Assembly: GCA_903632075.3 (NCBI GenBank)
Contig: CAHIKZ030002632.1
Location: 124,001 to 188,000, forward strand
DNA: 64,000 nt
Direction of reading: 5' to 3'
Origin: Acanthosepion pharaonis
Taxonomy: Eukaryota; Mollusca; Cephalopoda; Sepiida; Sepiidae
The notes under the pieces were generated by a model. That model was not told the origin of the DNA. It made no database searches and worked only from the letters and a program-made list of their open reading frames with translations. The position numbers and the translations under genes are program-made. Positions 36,084-47,109 of the stretch are shown one piece after another; position 1 is the first letter of the stretch, and each line of letters begins with the position of its first letter.

Positions 36084-36120
36084 ACACACACACACAAAAT
36101 CTGCGTTTTATAATACGTAA
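35860..36120 (+). repeat. Same dispersed repeat, copy 2 (3' part)
   Basis: Repeats the 3' half of copy 1 in the same orientation: gttgaaatcggttgaaaa and gtaggaaatccgatcc (35,982-36,020), a CA run (36,028-36,098), and gcgttttataata at the end. The GC-rich 5' box is absent. The tandem arrangement suggests either one insertion into another or a partial duplication. Confidence 0.75.
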
Positions 36121-36199
36121 GATTATGTTCAGTACCACCGATTTGTTTGTCAAATATCATGCTTTCAAAATGACTTTCTCTCCTGGAAGTTATCATTAG

Positions 36200-36950
36200 C
36201 TATGCTAATGGAAAAAGTTATCTGTGCTGTCTAAATCATAGCAGTTTTTGGGAGGCTTTATAATTTACAGGCAATGATTGGAGTTCAGTTTCGAGACCAG
36301 TTGCCATTTTTATTTTGTGAAAAAATCAGACTTGCTACTAAAACTGGGATAAATATTTGTGTGATCAGTATAAATACGTATCTAATAAATGATGATATCA
36401 GGAATGTCGTTGCATCTATCAGTAAACAATATTTTCGCATCACTAGGCCAAGTATTATATGTCAATGCTTATTGCAGAAATAATTTTTCAAGCTGTTGGC
36501 TTGCGTATCTCGATGACGTTTAAATTTCTTCGCGAAGAAACTGAATATTTAATTCAGCATTTCTGAATCAGAGGATTCATAATTTATATAATTGTAATAT
36601 TTAAAATTATATTTTAAACATTTCTAAAAACATTTCTATTATAGACATTTTAAAACATTGTTTGTATACTCATGATTAACCTAATATATTGTAGTTTGTA
36701 TGTCTCTTATATAGAGGGTTTCAAGAATTTGATGTTTTTTGTTTTTTGCTTTTATTTTCGGGGTGAAGTATACTGCTATTGTCAATTAAATTTTTTTTAC
36801 ATTTTTAATGTGGACAGGAATGTTTCTTTGTAATTATCCGAAATATGTAGTGTAAGTATCCTTGTTAATGTTGTTTTCGTGAAAACACCATATATATTTA
36901 CTTTTTGTCAGAGATACCATCTCCTAAATGGTATTTAAATTGATAAACAA
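36200..36950. other. Anonymous DNA
   Basis: A 69-codon frame (36,274-36,483) has no recognisable domain. Nothing supported. Confidence 0.45.
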
Positions 36951-36954
36951 TATG

Positions 36955-37440
36955 TGGAGTTAACTTTCAAGATAGGACATCTAACGTAGAATTGTTTAAC
37001 AGGTGTAATATTGGAGGAATCGAGACTTTCTAATGCAGTCTCAGTTACGGTGGACTGGTCATTTCTTGAGAATATCTGATGACAGCATACCCAATATCTT
37101 AATGTACAGTCAGTTAGATCAGGGCTACAGGATTGTCGTACTACCATGGCTAAGATAAAAAGACAAGTTGAAAAGCAAATTGTCAGCGGTCAATATACGA
37201 CATAACACCCTTAGAGCGGGTAGAATGGAGATCAACGTGTTTTAGTGGACTCAGTAGTTTTCACTCTGCTTGTCTAAATCATCTTCAAGAAGAGGGAGCA
37301 AGATCTAAAAGGTCAGCCAATCTAACAGCGAATTCATCTCACAATTTTCACTCTTGCTCCATATGTGGCCTCCTTTGTAAATCACTAGCGGGTATTAAGT
37401 GCCACTTAAGATTATCGCACAAAATTTCATAACTGAATCA
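36955..37440 (+). pseudogene. LINE RT C-terminus with C2H2 zinc finger
   Basis: The frame reads LQDRTSNVELFNRCNIGGIE, MQSQLRWTGHFLRISDDSIP (stop before it), then KDKLKSKLSAVNIRHNTL. This is the conserved block that follows the RT domain in RTE/CR1-type animal LINEs (the RWxGHxxRM motif). It ends with CSICGLLCKSLAGIKCHLRLSH-type spacing, C-x2-C-x12-H-x4-H, i.e. a complete C2H2 finger at about 37,350-37,420. Finger and block are in different frames. The 3' untranslated region ends at an inverted repeat (37,499). Confidence 0.8.
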
Positions 37441-37498
37441 AATAAGCTGTCAGATCTTCATACGTCGAAACCGACGGGAGAGTCCATTATACTTGTGT

Positions 37499-37679
37499 AT
37501 TTGTGCATCAATCCCTCTTTGATACAACTTTCATGAAAAACGAATGACAGGTTACTGCGGTTAATCCACATAAAAAAAGCTATTATCTTTAGACATTTTT
37601 TTTTATATTTGGTTTAACCGCAGTAAACTGTCAGTCGTTTTTAATGAAAGTCGTAAGAAAGAGGGATTGCTGCACAAAT
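37499..37679. repeat. Inverted repeat, 66-bp arms
   Basis: Arm 37,499-37,564 pairs with 37,614-37,679 at most positions (mismatches scattered, one small indel). The 49-nt loop itself shows further partial pairing (cataaaaaaa with ttttttttata). The right arm continues without break into a PLE C-terminal frame, and the left arm abuts a LINE 3' end. Confidence 0.85.
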
Positions 37680-37780
37680 TCAAAAGCATGTATCAAGAAA
37701 TATTAAAAAAGAAAGAGCCAACCATCAATAATATCACCTATGAACACGGCCACAGTGTGATGACCATTTTTGGAAAATAA
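37614..37780 (+). pseudogene. Penelope-like element C-terminal stub
   Basis: The frame ends YQEILKKKEPTINNITYEHG then HSVMTIFGK and a stop, homologous to the stubs at 4,937 (KPTLNNITYEQSHNVLTVFG) and 4,530-4,490 (minus). This is the end of the GIY-YIG domain region of a PLE polyprotein. About 80 nt further on, a decayed version of the 3' untranslated region (ccttgataaaagtatagctt) aligns loosely with the hammerhead region at 5,075-5,110. Confidence 0.55.
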
Positions 37781-38388
37781 ATAATTCCTATAACTCTAGA
37801 TATATTTATAAAACTATATATACATTCATTTAAAAGTAAAAATAATAGAATCCTTGATAAAAGTATAGCTTAAGGCCGTATAAAACATATGGGACATATA
37901 AAACATTTGGCCAATTTCCACATAATCTTCGTCAAGACAAGTAATTTATACGAATACAAGAAAAATTAAATTAAAAAAAAACTGACCCACTATATCTAGT
38001 CGTTTCTATTTCAACTCATGTTATGCGTCATGATCTGCGTGTCTTTTTCCTACCACCGTAACGTAGCCTCATTCTGAATTTTCTATAAAACTTCTCATTG
38101 TACTTGTTCTGGATATCTTTTCTCCTTGCTACCACGCTTTAACAAATTCAAACTAGTTCGACAGCTAGGTTTCATCATTTTACACTCGAAGATGCTAGGT
38201 GTAAGCTCTATGCTAATTTCTATACTAATTGTTCAGGATATCTTATTCTGATATTTTAAAATCCTTTCTCACCACAAAGTTTTCTCAGTTTCTTCCACGC
38301 TCAATAATTTCTGGCACTTTAGTGGTTTTATCGACGATTTGATTGATGTGAAATCATTAAAAATATACGCATCCCTTCTTCTTAACCT

Positions 38389-38390
<2 letters not shown>

Positions 38391-38453
<63 letters not shown>
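38391..38453. repeat. (TA)n at PLE 5' boundary
   Basis: A 63-bp TA run directly joined to PLE coding sequence, with no spacer. Confidence 0.97.
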
Positions 38454-38455
<2 letters not shown>

Positions 38456-40163
38456 GCTTCGCAACAATCTAATCGACAAGGAAACATGCACAACACTTAC
38501 ACCCACAAATATTACACCTGCTCGTTTCTATCTCCTTCCTAAAATACACAAAAGCAACAACCCAGGAAGGCCGGTTATTTCATCGTTCAACTGCCACACG
38601 ACAAAAATTTCCAAATACATAGACCATTACATACAACCGCTAGCTAAGGAAGTAAAATGCTACATCAGAGACACAACAGATCTACTGAACAAAATTAATC
38701 ACATACAAACTGTTCCAGAGAATGCTATTCTAGTGACTATGGACGTTAGGTCACTCTATTCAAACATTAAACACATCGAAGGGCTAACCGCCCTTCAGGA
38801 AGCACTTACTAAAAGAAAACAAGACCCCCCTCCACAGAAGTCATCATAAAACTAATGGTGCATGTCCTTACATTGAATACTTTCAACTTCAATGGAGCAC
38901 ACTACATTCAAATAAGAGGTTGTGCCATGGGCACCATTGCAGCTCCATCATATGCTACAATATTCATGGGAAAATTTGAGGAGACCCATATCTATCCAAT
39001 CATTGGTAGCGACTGCGTATTCTATGCAAGATATATCGATGATATATACTTTGTATACACGGGTAGTGATGACAAACTTACCCAATTCCTTATGACCCTA
39101 AACACAGTGCACGACTCAATTAAATTTGACTAGGAAAAATCCACAACATCAGTAACATTTTAGACACCCGCATTTACATAGATGAAAACAGGAAACTACA
39201 AACCACACTACACACTAAAATCACCGACACCCACAACTATCTACACTTTAAGTCTTCCCACCCTAATCACCTGAAAGAGAAACTTCCCTATTCACAAGCA
39301 CTTAGACTAGGAAGGATATGTTCCAACAATGAAGAATTAAATAAACTCATTGAAAATCTGGAGCATCAGTTCACAACACGTGGCTATAAACAACACCTAA
39401 TCAGGGAACATATAAATAAAGCAATTTCCACGCCTCGAGAAGACACCCTAATGTACAAGATTAAAAATAAATCTAGCCGCCTCCTTCTAGTAACCACTTT
39501 CAACCCCACTCTGCCTCCACTATCCCAAATAATCAAACGTCGCTGGGAAATACTACATCTCAAACCAAACCTAAAAAAATTGTTTAAAGAACTCGGCCTT
39601 CTTGCATATCGTAGACCTAAGAACCTAAAAGGAATCATAGGTAGTAACCACATTTCAGGGGACAAGGTAATCCGTAATAAACTAAGAACAAAAACAACAA
39701 GATTTTCCCAACTATGTAACAACAAAAGAAGTTTATGTTGCAACCATATTAAACACACGAATTCATTCACTAGCACAATCACTAAATCTACTTTCAAAAT
39801 CTACCACGATTCTAACTGTAGAAGTCATAACATAATTTACGTCCTAGAATGCACACTATGCCAGAAACAATATGTAGGAAATCTGAATGGCCCTTTCACT
39901 ACAGAATTAATAATTATCTCAATCGAATTAAGTCGACTCCCCATGAAAAAAATATTACCTGTAGAACAACATTTCCGCCTGGAAAAAACACGATTTAAAA
40001 ACCCATGCCAAATTCACTATTATTGAGAGAATAGAAAAGTTCCGAGCAGATAACATTAGAAAGAATTTAGAGTCCCATGAAAATAAGTGGATACAACGTC
40101 TAAAAACACAATATCCAGCCGGGCTAAACCATAAATTTAACAATATAGATAGTACTAATATAT
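38454..40163 (+). pseudogene. Penelope-like element polyprotein: RT plus GIY-YIG endonuclease
   Basis: Best-preserved mobile element here. Order: RT finger motif ARFYLLPKIHKSNNPGRPVI (38,520-38,580); LVTMDVRSLYSNIKH, with the motif A Asp (38,730-38,775); IRGCAMGTIAAPSYATIFMG, motif B (38,905-38,970); FYARYIDDIYFVY, motif C YIDD (39,020-39,060); TFLDTRIYID; a linker with a Cys-rich CNNKRSLCCNHI segment (39,715-39,750); and the GIY-YIG start NIIYVLECTLCQKQYVGNLN (39,832-39,890), where YVG corresponds to YIG. The C-terminus continues in another frame to KWIQRLKTQYPAGLNH near 40,130. Frameshifts near 38,830, 39,165 and about 39,890 and a stop at 39,131 kill it. The N-terminus is missing at the (TA)n boundary. 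A hammerhead-like motif lies 0.5 kb downstream. Confidence 0.9.
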
Positions 40164-40666
40164 AACTCAACAAATCAAAACCTACCCACATTTCTCACCC
40201 ACACAAGACAGACATGCTTACGCAGCTGTGGAGGCTTCACACTTATACAAACACCCACACGAATATACACACTTAAACACATCATACTCACTCACTCCCT
40301 AATGAGCCAAATGATAACACACACCCACAGCAATACACACGCTTACATATATCATACTCACTCTCTCCCTAAGAACAAATAACACACACGCAAACACTAA
40401 ACAGACACACATCCACTCTTCAGGACTAATAAAAATGTCAAACTGACCACGGGAATTCAGAGAAGCATAGATTCATCCAGCTCTTATCTCAAATAACAAC
40501 TTAAAAGAGACTGTTTGACCAACACAAGGAATGTTAAAAGATTCATGTTAAAAAGATAAAAAAATAAAAAAAAACAAATGAAAACTACAGACAAAAGTTC
40601 ATTTTCTCCAGCAAAACATTCATTTCTGTAGTTTACTGCTACCAGCAAGCAGAAATATTTCTTCTT
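40164..40666 (+). other. PLE 3' untranslated region
   Basis: Between the PLE C-terminus and its hammerhead-like motif lies about 500 bp of CA-rich plus-strand sequence with imperfect repeats: acacacccacagcaatacac and cacccacacgaatatacac recur with catcatactcactc and atcatactcactct. The repeat spacing is about 70 bp. Confidence 0.6.
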
Positions 40667-40697
40667 CCGATGATGGCCATTTTTGCCGAAACTAGTC
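40667..40697 (+). ncRNA. PLE-associated hammerhead ribozyme candidate
   Basis: CCGATGA (40,667-40,673; only U4 deviates from CUGANGA), one unpaired T, stem II GGC (40,75-77 of the 40,6xx block, i.e. 40,675-40,677) with GCC (40,685-40,687), GAAA (40,688-40,691), a loopless CT/AG stem III, then U and C (40,696-40,697) giving a GUC cleavage triplet. The geometry equals that at 18,888-18,856 and 5,077-5,109. It lies downstream of an RT/GIY-YIG frame on the same strand, as expected for the terminal repeats of ribozyme-bearing PLEs. TA-rich sequence begins about 120 nt downstream. Confidence 0.6.
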
Positions 40698-40805
40698 GAG
40701 GAATCTAAATGAAATAATAATAATAAAAAAACGAAAGAATATAAATCTACAACCCAGTGTGTCTGAAGATTTTAATTTTTTAATAGTTTTTTATTGTTCA
40801 ACACA

Positions 40806-40817
40806 TATATTATGTAC

Positions 40818-40862
<45 letters not shown>

Positions 40863-40897
40863 TATGTACATGTTTTTAATTTTTCAGAGTTTCTGTC

Positions 40898-40952
<55 letters not shown>

Positions 40953-40972
40953 TTTAATTTTTTCATAATATA

Positions 40973-41020
<48 letters not shown>

Positions 41021-41040
41021 GACAGAAAGTCTGAAAAATG
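40806..41040. repeat. TA-rich foldback
   Basis: Arm 40,877-40,902 (atttttcagagtttctgtca...) is the inverted match of 41,016-41,040 with one mismatch in 25. Between them lie two TA runs (40,900-40,946; 40,973-41,018). Another TA block (40,817-40,862) is bordered by attatgtacat on both sides. Confidence 0.85.
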
Positions 41041-42960
41041 AAAAAATATACATAATGTAACAAATTGTCAAAACTTGTGAATAAAAAGAAAGTCAGATAA
41101 AAAAGATGCGAAACCCCCTGAATAAATTCATAAAACTTTGAACAATTGGTAAAAAATATAAACATAAACTTCAAGAAGAAAATCATAGAAATCCATAAAA
41201 AATAAATGACAAAAAGAAAAGAGTAGCAAAGAAAGTATGAAAAATATAGAAATACATGCAAACATTAGGCAAAACTTGAAAACGAGAGGCGAATTTCACG
41301 ATGAAAAGTGTGATAAATAAATGGCCTGATATTGAACTAAAATGCATGAAAAACACAGAGGGAAATTGCTTCACATGCATCTACTGAATAAACCACTGGC
41401 AAAAATCAATAAATAACGTTTCCTAAACTATGTCTAACATACATATTTCATATATAAATATAGTTGGCAGAAAGTTTTAATAAAAGATAGAAGAAAGCAA
41501 TGGAGGCATTCATACCTTCAATGAGTATGTATCTACAAAATTTAAGATGAAAATTCATAAAAATCCACATTGAAGGATTGGAAAATTATATCGAAAAACT
41601 TCAAAGAAATTATAAATAAATGACAGTTTAAATCAATGTAAGTAAATTAGATAGAAATTAGAGGGGAAAATATACAGAATGATAAAATAATATACAGATA
41701 ACGAACTGCTAAATTATTTAATAAGCAATGAATAACAAATCAGTGAAATGATTACAGAATTATAAACACAATTGAAAACAGTAATAAAACCAATATGAAA
41801 TTAAGAATAAATCTATGGGAACGTGGCGTAGTGGGTATAGGAATTGATTATATATGTATTACTGTTATGTATAAGGAAGCATTGGTTCAGCAGGAACAAA
41901 TAGCATAAAAAATGTAGAGAATAAATTCTTAAAAACATTAATGAAATGAACGATGAAATTCATACAATGAATAAAAGACTTGAAAAGAATTACGAATAAA
42001 TATATATTAAAACAAATGAGAGAAATTTCATGAGAAGTATAAAAATGCTAATAAATTAAGAGAAAATAAAATTCCAGTTAATATTAGCTGCAGGCGTCAT
42101 TTAAATAAACAAACCAGTTTTCGACTTATTGTTTAAAACGAATATGATGAAATATAAATATGTAAGGAATTGATGTGTGAAAAACAAGCAATAAATTCTT
42201 GCAAGCCATAAAAAAGAGAAATAGCGATGTTATTCCTAAAATCAATGAATAAGCATCATGCAAAAATCAGCGAACCAGGACATTTTAAAAAAGCGTAAAA
42301 TACGATATGAGTTCAAGCAAATATGACATATCATGTTAAAATAAGAAATTAATCCCTAAAAACATGGATTGTTAAATATGGAGAAGGAAATACTGAAATA
42401 CTGTAAAAGACAAGAAAAACCTAGAGAAAAAATGTTGTAAACAAATGAATAATACTTCTGCAAAAATTATTGAAACTCTAAATAGAGGCAATGTAAAATT
42501 CCACAAAGAAGTTCATAAAATAATCTATGGCAGACACGCATAATATGGTGAATTAACTCTTATGAAGAAATGAAATGACAAAAGCCAAAGAATCTTACAA
42601 ATAAACCATAAAATCACTCGAAATATAGTGAAGTAAGTCATAAAAAGAAACAAAATATAATGGATATTGACGTAACTATTCATATAAAAATTAAAGCTGA
42701 AACATATGGAGGAAATTCATCGCGTGAAGAATAGTATAGACATGGATGAAACAAATGATAAGTGAAAAATAATAGGAGTTTAAAAAGAAAATTGTCTAAT
42801 TTCAAACGATATACAAATAAAATGCTGATCATGGTTATGGAGAATGTTTATTTTCAAACGGATTTTCCGAAGTTCATGTGAAAAATTACAAATAAATTTT
42901 CCAAGAATTTGTAAAAATGTTTATGCTATTAATTATATTAAAAAAATGTAATCGATGTGT
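41041..42960. repeat. A-rich, strand-asymmetric tract with recurring motifs
   Basis: About 1.9 kb in which A greatly exceeds T on the plus strand. Words of the type aaattcataaaa (41,125; 41,552; 41,960; 42,500) and aattacaaataaat (41,608; 41,988; 42,590; 42,885) recur without a strict period. It carries no open frame on the plus strand. I read it as a very old, degenerate tandem array; the unit length cannot be set by eye. Confidence 0.5.
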
Positions 42961-43990
42961 TCGAAAGCGTTTACCCTGATTACTTTTGTTTATGTTGTAT
43001 GATTAAATAAATGTATTTTTCAGTAATTCATAATAAAATATATTTCATAATAATCAATCTTTTCGTCTGTTATTATTTCTTCTTCTGTCTGACGCGGTAT
43101 CTTTCACTTTTGCTGTTTCAATACTTCCATAATATCCTTTATCTGAATCTCTTCCATGATCCAGTATAACATATTTGTCTATTAAATGTATAGCTATATT
43201 TCCCTTTCCATTAATATCTGTGAGTTCATGTTTTCATTTCCATGTTCACTCCTGTACGCATTATATGAAAGCACGCGTTGTAAACATGTTGCAAGAAGCT
43301 TTAATTTGTCTGTTCATTTTTTATGGAATGTAATCAGATCCAGCGCTTTAGATTGTCCTACAGTTTTAGTACTATTACCTGCCCTAAGCAAATATGTTCC
43401 TGGACATTTCATCGCACTCATACTCTCGATTTATTTCTGTTTATTTTCAAGCTTAATTTGAGTAGTTGACTACTTAAATTAATTAGCATTTACTGTAATT
43501 CATCTGATGATTTTGATATCAGTAAAATATCGTCAAGATATCATTTTTTTTTAAATTTTCTCTGATTATAATTACATTTATGCCTGCTCGCATATTATTT
43601 TTGAAAAAAGTATGTCCCGTTTCTACTCTTATTTCTTTGCCACTTGTGCATTCTTGTCAATTTTTAGTAAAATTATTGTTGACCTATTATTTTTATTATG
43701 ATATATAACTTTTAAAAAATATTCGTTAATACGTTGTCTTCATAGTGAATTAAATATTGTTGAATGTTTTACTGAGTTAATTGCTTGTTTTCTTAGTCGA
43801 CTAAAGTCAAACAAACTGATTCGTTATATTTTTCTATTTGTATCGATTATTTGGAATGTAGTTTGAAGATAATCTATAGCTGAGCAGCGATTCCTAAAAA
43901 CTTCGCACGACTTATTTTGGACTTGGAAATTTTTTAGCCGGTTTGCAAGCACATTCGTCAAATCAGTCAGTCAGAACAAAAAATAGAGAA
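42961..43990. other. Anonymous AT-rich DNA
   Basis: The strand bias flips to T-rich here. No gene supported; a 91-codon frame (43,186-43,461) is hydrophobic without a domain. Confidence 0.45.
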
Positions 43991-43995
43991 GAACA

Positions 43996-44027
<32 letters not shown>

Positions 44028-44103
44028 AAAGAGAGGGTCCCTCAAAACGTAAAATCCATGTCATAAAATTTGCACATAAAGTTCATATTACGATAAGAAC
44101 GAA

Positions 44104-44181
<78 letters not shown>
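43996..44181. repeat. (GA)n and (TA)n microsatellites
   Basis: GA-rich run 43,996-44,036 and a 75-bp TA run 44,107-44,181, the longest pure TA run in the window. Confidence 0.97.
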
Positions 44182-44183
<2 letters not shown>

Positions 44184-44184
44184 A

Positions 44185-46590
44185 GGCTAAAAGGAAAACA
44201 AATTCTGAATCGTAAAGTGACTTCAGCTCTAATATATATTTAAAATGGTATATATCGAGCTATGTGAAGGGGGAAATTTGTAAGCGCATCAATTTTCGGA
44301 TTTAGGAGAATCAAGATGTATTGAACTACGGTCACCTATATTTCGTTGAGTTGGAGCATATATCACAATCACCGATGGTACTGATGCATCAATCTCGGCC
44401 ACCTAGCACCCCCCCGCCTTTGTCTTTTCTTTTGTCTGGTACCTGACGCACTTTTTATAGATTGTAAAACCGTAAAAAATAAACTGTAAACGGCAAACTT
44501 TTACCATTACTCATCATAAAACTTTCATATTTATATAACAACGGAAACAGAAAGCACTCAACAAAACAAGAAACATAACAAGTCGAGATATTTTTTTTAT
44601 TGATCAGTAATCAATTTCAACAGATATATTCGTTATTTTCTAACCTGGCTATTTTTCTTGTTTAGAGTTTTTTTTCTTGTTCAGCTATTTGTTTATTTGT
44701 TCATTATGTCGATTCAATTTCTTGCTAAACTTTTCAGCTCTTTTTCTTCTGTTTCTTCTTATCGACGTGAAGAGTTACTTTGATTAAAAGATAATAATAA
44801 TTTGCCAATCTCTTTTCGTTGGACATAGCGTATTTACCTTGCTCGAAAATGTTTCATGAACATTGTTTGCTTAATAAATCAATGATTTGTTATATTTCTT
44901 CTTCACCAGTGTAAAGATATCCTGGATAGAGTAAACAATTCAGATACCATCTGCTATGCATAAATTCGCTGGCTTTCAATTTTTCTCATGCATAATATTT
45001 TGAAAATATTTAAAAGAGTTAATATATTTAATGTTTGTAAGGAGCCTGATAAATATTACAGAGAATTACATTCTATTTTTTAGTGCACTTAATTATAGAA
45101 GATATTTAATTTTTCCAATATAGCTAACTGCAGATCTTTTACATTTCCATTAGTTTTTTAAAATGAAATTTATCAATACGCCATTTCCTTTCATTTTATG
45201 CATCTTACGTTCTGAAATAAAAATGTAGCTTTTCAGGAAGTACGTTTGCTTTGAAACCCAGTCTCCGGTTTATTATTTTAGCATAATTTTCCGTAAAAAA
45301 AAATAAAAAAATAATAGGATGTATTTGAGCATCGCGTGACTATTTTGATGCACCTCTATTCACCTTTCATCGTGCTGGTGTCTTAATATTGAGTCATTTT
45401 ATTTAACATTCTAAATCCATTCTGGAATCACGAGCAAATCTCAAAAAGCCATATTCATGAGAATTTACATGAACCAGGTTGAAAATCAACGTTTTTAATT
45501 TTAAATAACCACAAATCTCATTAGATTATATATTAGCAGCAAAATTGCTGGAAAATATCTCATTCAGAGATAATGAAATAACATTAATAATTATTGCTAG
45601 ATATATAGCAGCGACAGGGTACGTTGATTTTGAGCTAAATTCAAGGTTCAACGATGTTTGATTTTAATTAACCTAGATAGTCATAATTGATATGTACACA
45701 TTCATCACATGAAATATCTAAGCTTTTAATATGAAATCGAATGTTTCACAATAAAATTACTATTAACCAACTGAGATTGCAAATATTTACAGGTTACATG
45801 AATAAGAGTAATTTGTCGTGCTTGTGACATTCAGCGCCTAATATTTATAGTCATTAAAGCTAATGATAATAAATTGTTGAGAAAATAATATGTTTTATCA
45901 ATTAGATGAAAGATAATATATTGTATACATTCTGCTGGGGGTGCACTGATCTTCGACCAATTTGAGCCTATGTTACATACCCCCTCATACTGGGTGACGG
46001 TATCAATTCGTTAATAAGGTTGCATTCTGCTAAATGGTTTGATTCTAGAGATAAACAACTTCAACACAGGGAATTTTAACTTAACTATTTTATTAACGCC
46101 GATGTGAACGTCTTCTATTCAGTGGGCTCCTCACTGGGAAATCGGAGCAGCAATACACTTGCTTTAAAAAAATAATTGTCTGCTAGACCAATGTTTCTCA
46201 ACCTTATTCTGTTCGTGGCACTCTTCAATTCAATTCAATGAGAGATCTTTCTGGTCCCTCATACAAAATTGACTTCTTGCATCAGCAATGAAGGGATGCA
46301 CAAACAGATGCGGCACTGTCATCTGGAGTAGATCAGAGAAGTGAGTTTTTATATCATTATGAAGCTGCTTCAAATGATTAACATACTAAGGACGGATATG
46401 TGCAAAATCCTGCCTCCCAAAGTTCAAACAGAACAAGCTTAGTAGCCCGTTAAATGCGTTAATTGCCTGTTTGCAGGAAAACATTGTGGGATATTCAGGA
46501 CAATAAGCTTTTCAAAACTGAAAGACAAGTTGGTGAAAACATAAACTTTAAATTACGAGTTTTAAATTTAAGAAATTGAAAACTAAAAAC
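44185..46590. other. Anonymous AT-rich DNA
   Basis: No gene supported. At 46,189-46,205 the sequence ccaatgtttctcaacc resembles hAT-type terminal inverted repeats (CAGTGTTTCTCAACC-like), but no partner end was found. Confidence 0.45.
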
Positions 46591-46599
46591 GGCCCTATT

Positions 46600-47104
46600 T
46601 TAGGTACAAGTTCCACATGAGATCTTTGGTGAGTTTAAGGTGCAATAGTCTCTTAAGCTTCAAGGCATCCCGAGGGAACACAGGTTCATCGTCACTGGTG
46701 ATAGTTCGAGGGCCGATCGGCGATGATGGAATGCAACTAATCTGGTTTTCGAGACATTGAATGCAACAAGCCAGTCCGCCCGCCCACTGAAAAGTTCGAA
46801 TAAGATCGGATAAGAGATCAGCTGCCAATCTCTAATCATTAGGAATTTGGGTGGTGTCTCCGTCTATCGTCGTATATTCACAAATGATCGGCGTATATTC
46901 TTACGCAGATCATTTATGAAATATAAAAAGTGGGTTGGTTCGAGAAGTGACCTCTGTGGTACACTTACATTAATTACTAGAGTCCCGGAGGCCCAAGAAA
47001 CACTGCTTTGTGGAAGAAATTTTCGATATATTGCTTCCACGATCATTGCAATATTTACCTTTTCAAGTTGGCTCTTATCTATCCTATATATCCTCATAAT
47101 CTAA
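46600..47104 (-). pseudogene. LINE RT palm fragment
   Basis: Minus-strand frame 47,097-46,864 reads SVPQRSLLEPTHFLYFINDL, a decayed RT motif B followed by the FINDL helix (usual form GVPQGSVLGPxLFxxFINDL). The next frame, 46,828-46,595, reads MAADLLSDLIRTFQWAGGLA and LLHLKLTKDLMWN, matching the region between the YADD motif and the thumb in Jockey/RTE LINEs. The YADD itself is lost in the frame break (about 46,850). No flanking LINE parts are recognisable. Confidence 0.7.
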
Positions 47105-47109
47105 ATTTT

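Noticed and set aside
35534..36196. 220-codon open frame on the minus strand
   Set aside because: It spans two copies of a dispersed repeat; two stretches are Cys-Val repeats from CA microsatellites and the rest is duplicated repeat sequence. No domain.
41823..41900. Good A-box match (tggcgtagtgg) followed by a possible B box (ggttcagcagg)
   Set aside because: The B box lacks the conserved CC end and the intervening arms do not pair; it lies inside the A-rich degenerate tract.
46189..46230. hAT-like terminus (caatgtttctcaacc)
   Set aside because: Only one end is seen, there is no 8-bp duplication and no transposase; left as a note within the anonymous stretch.
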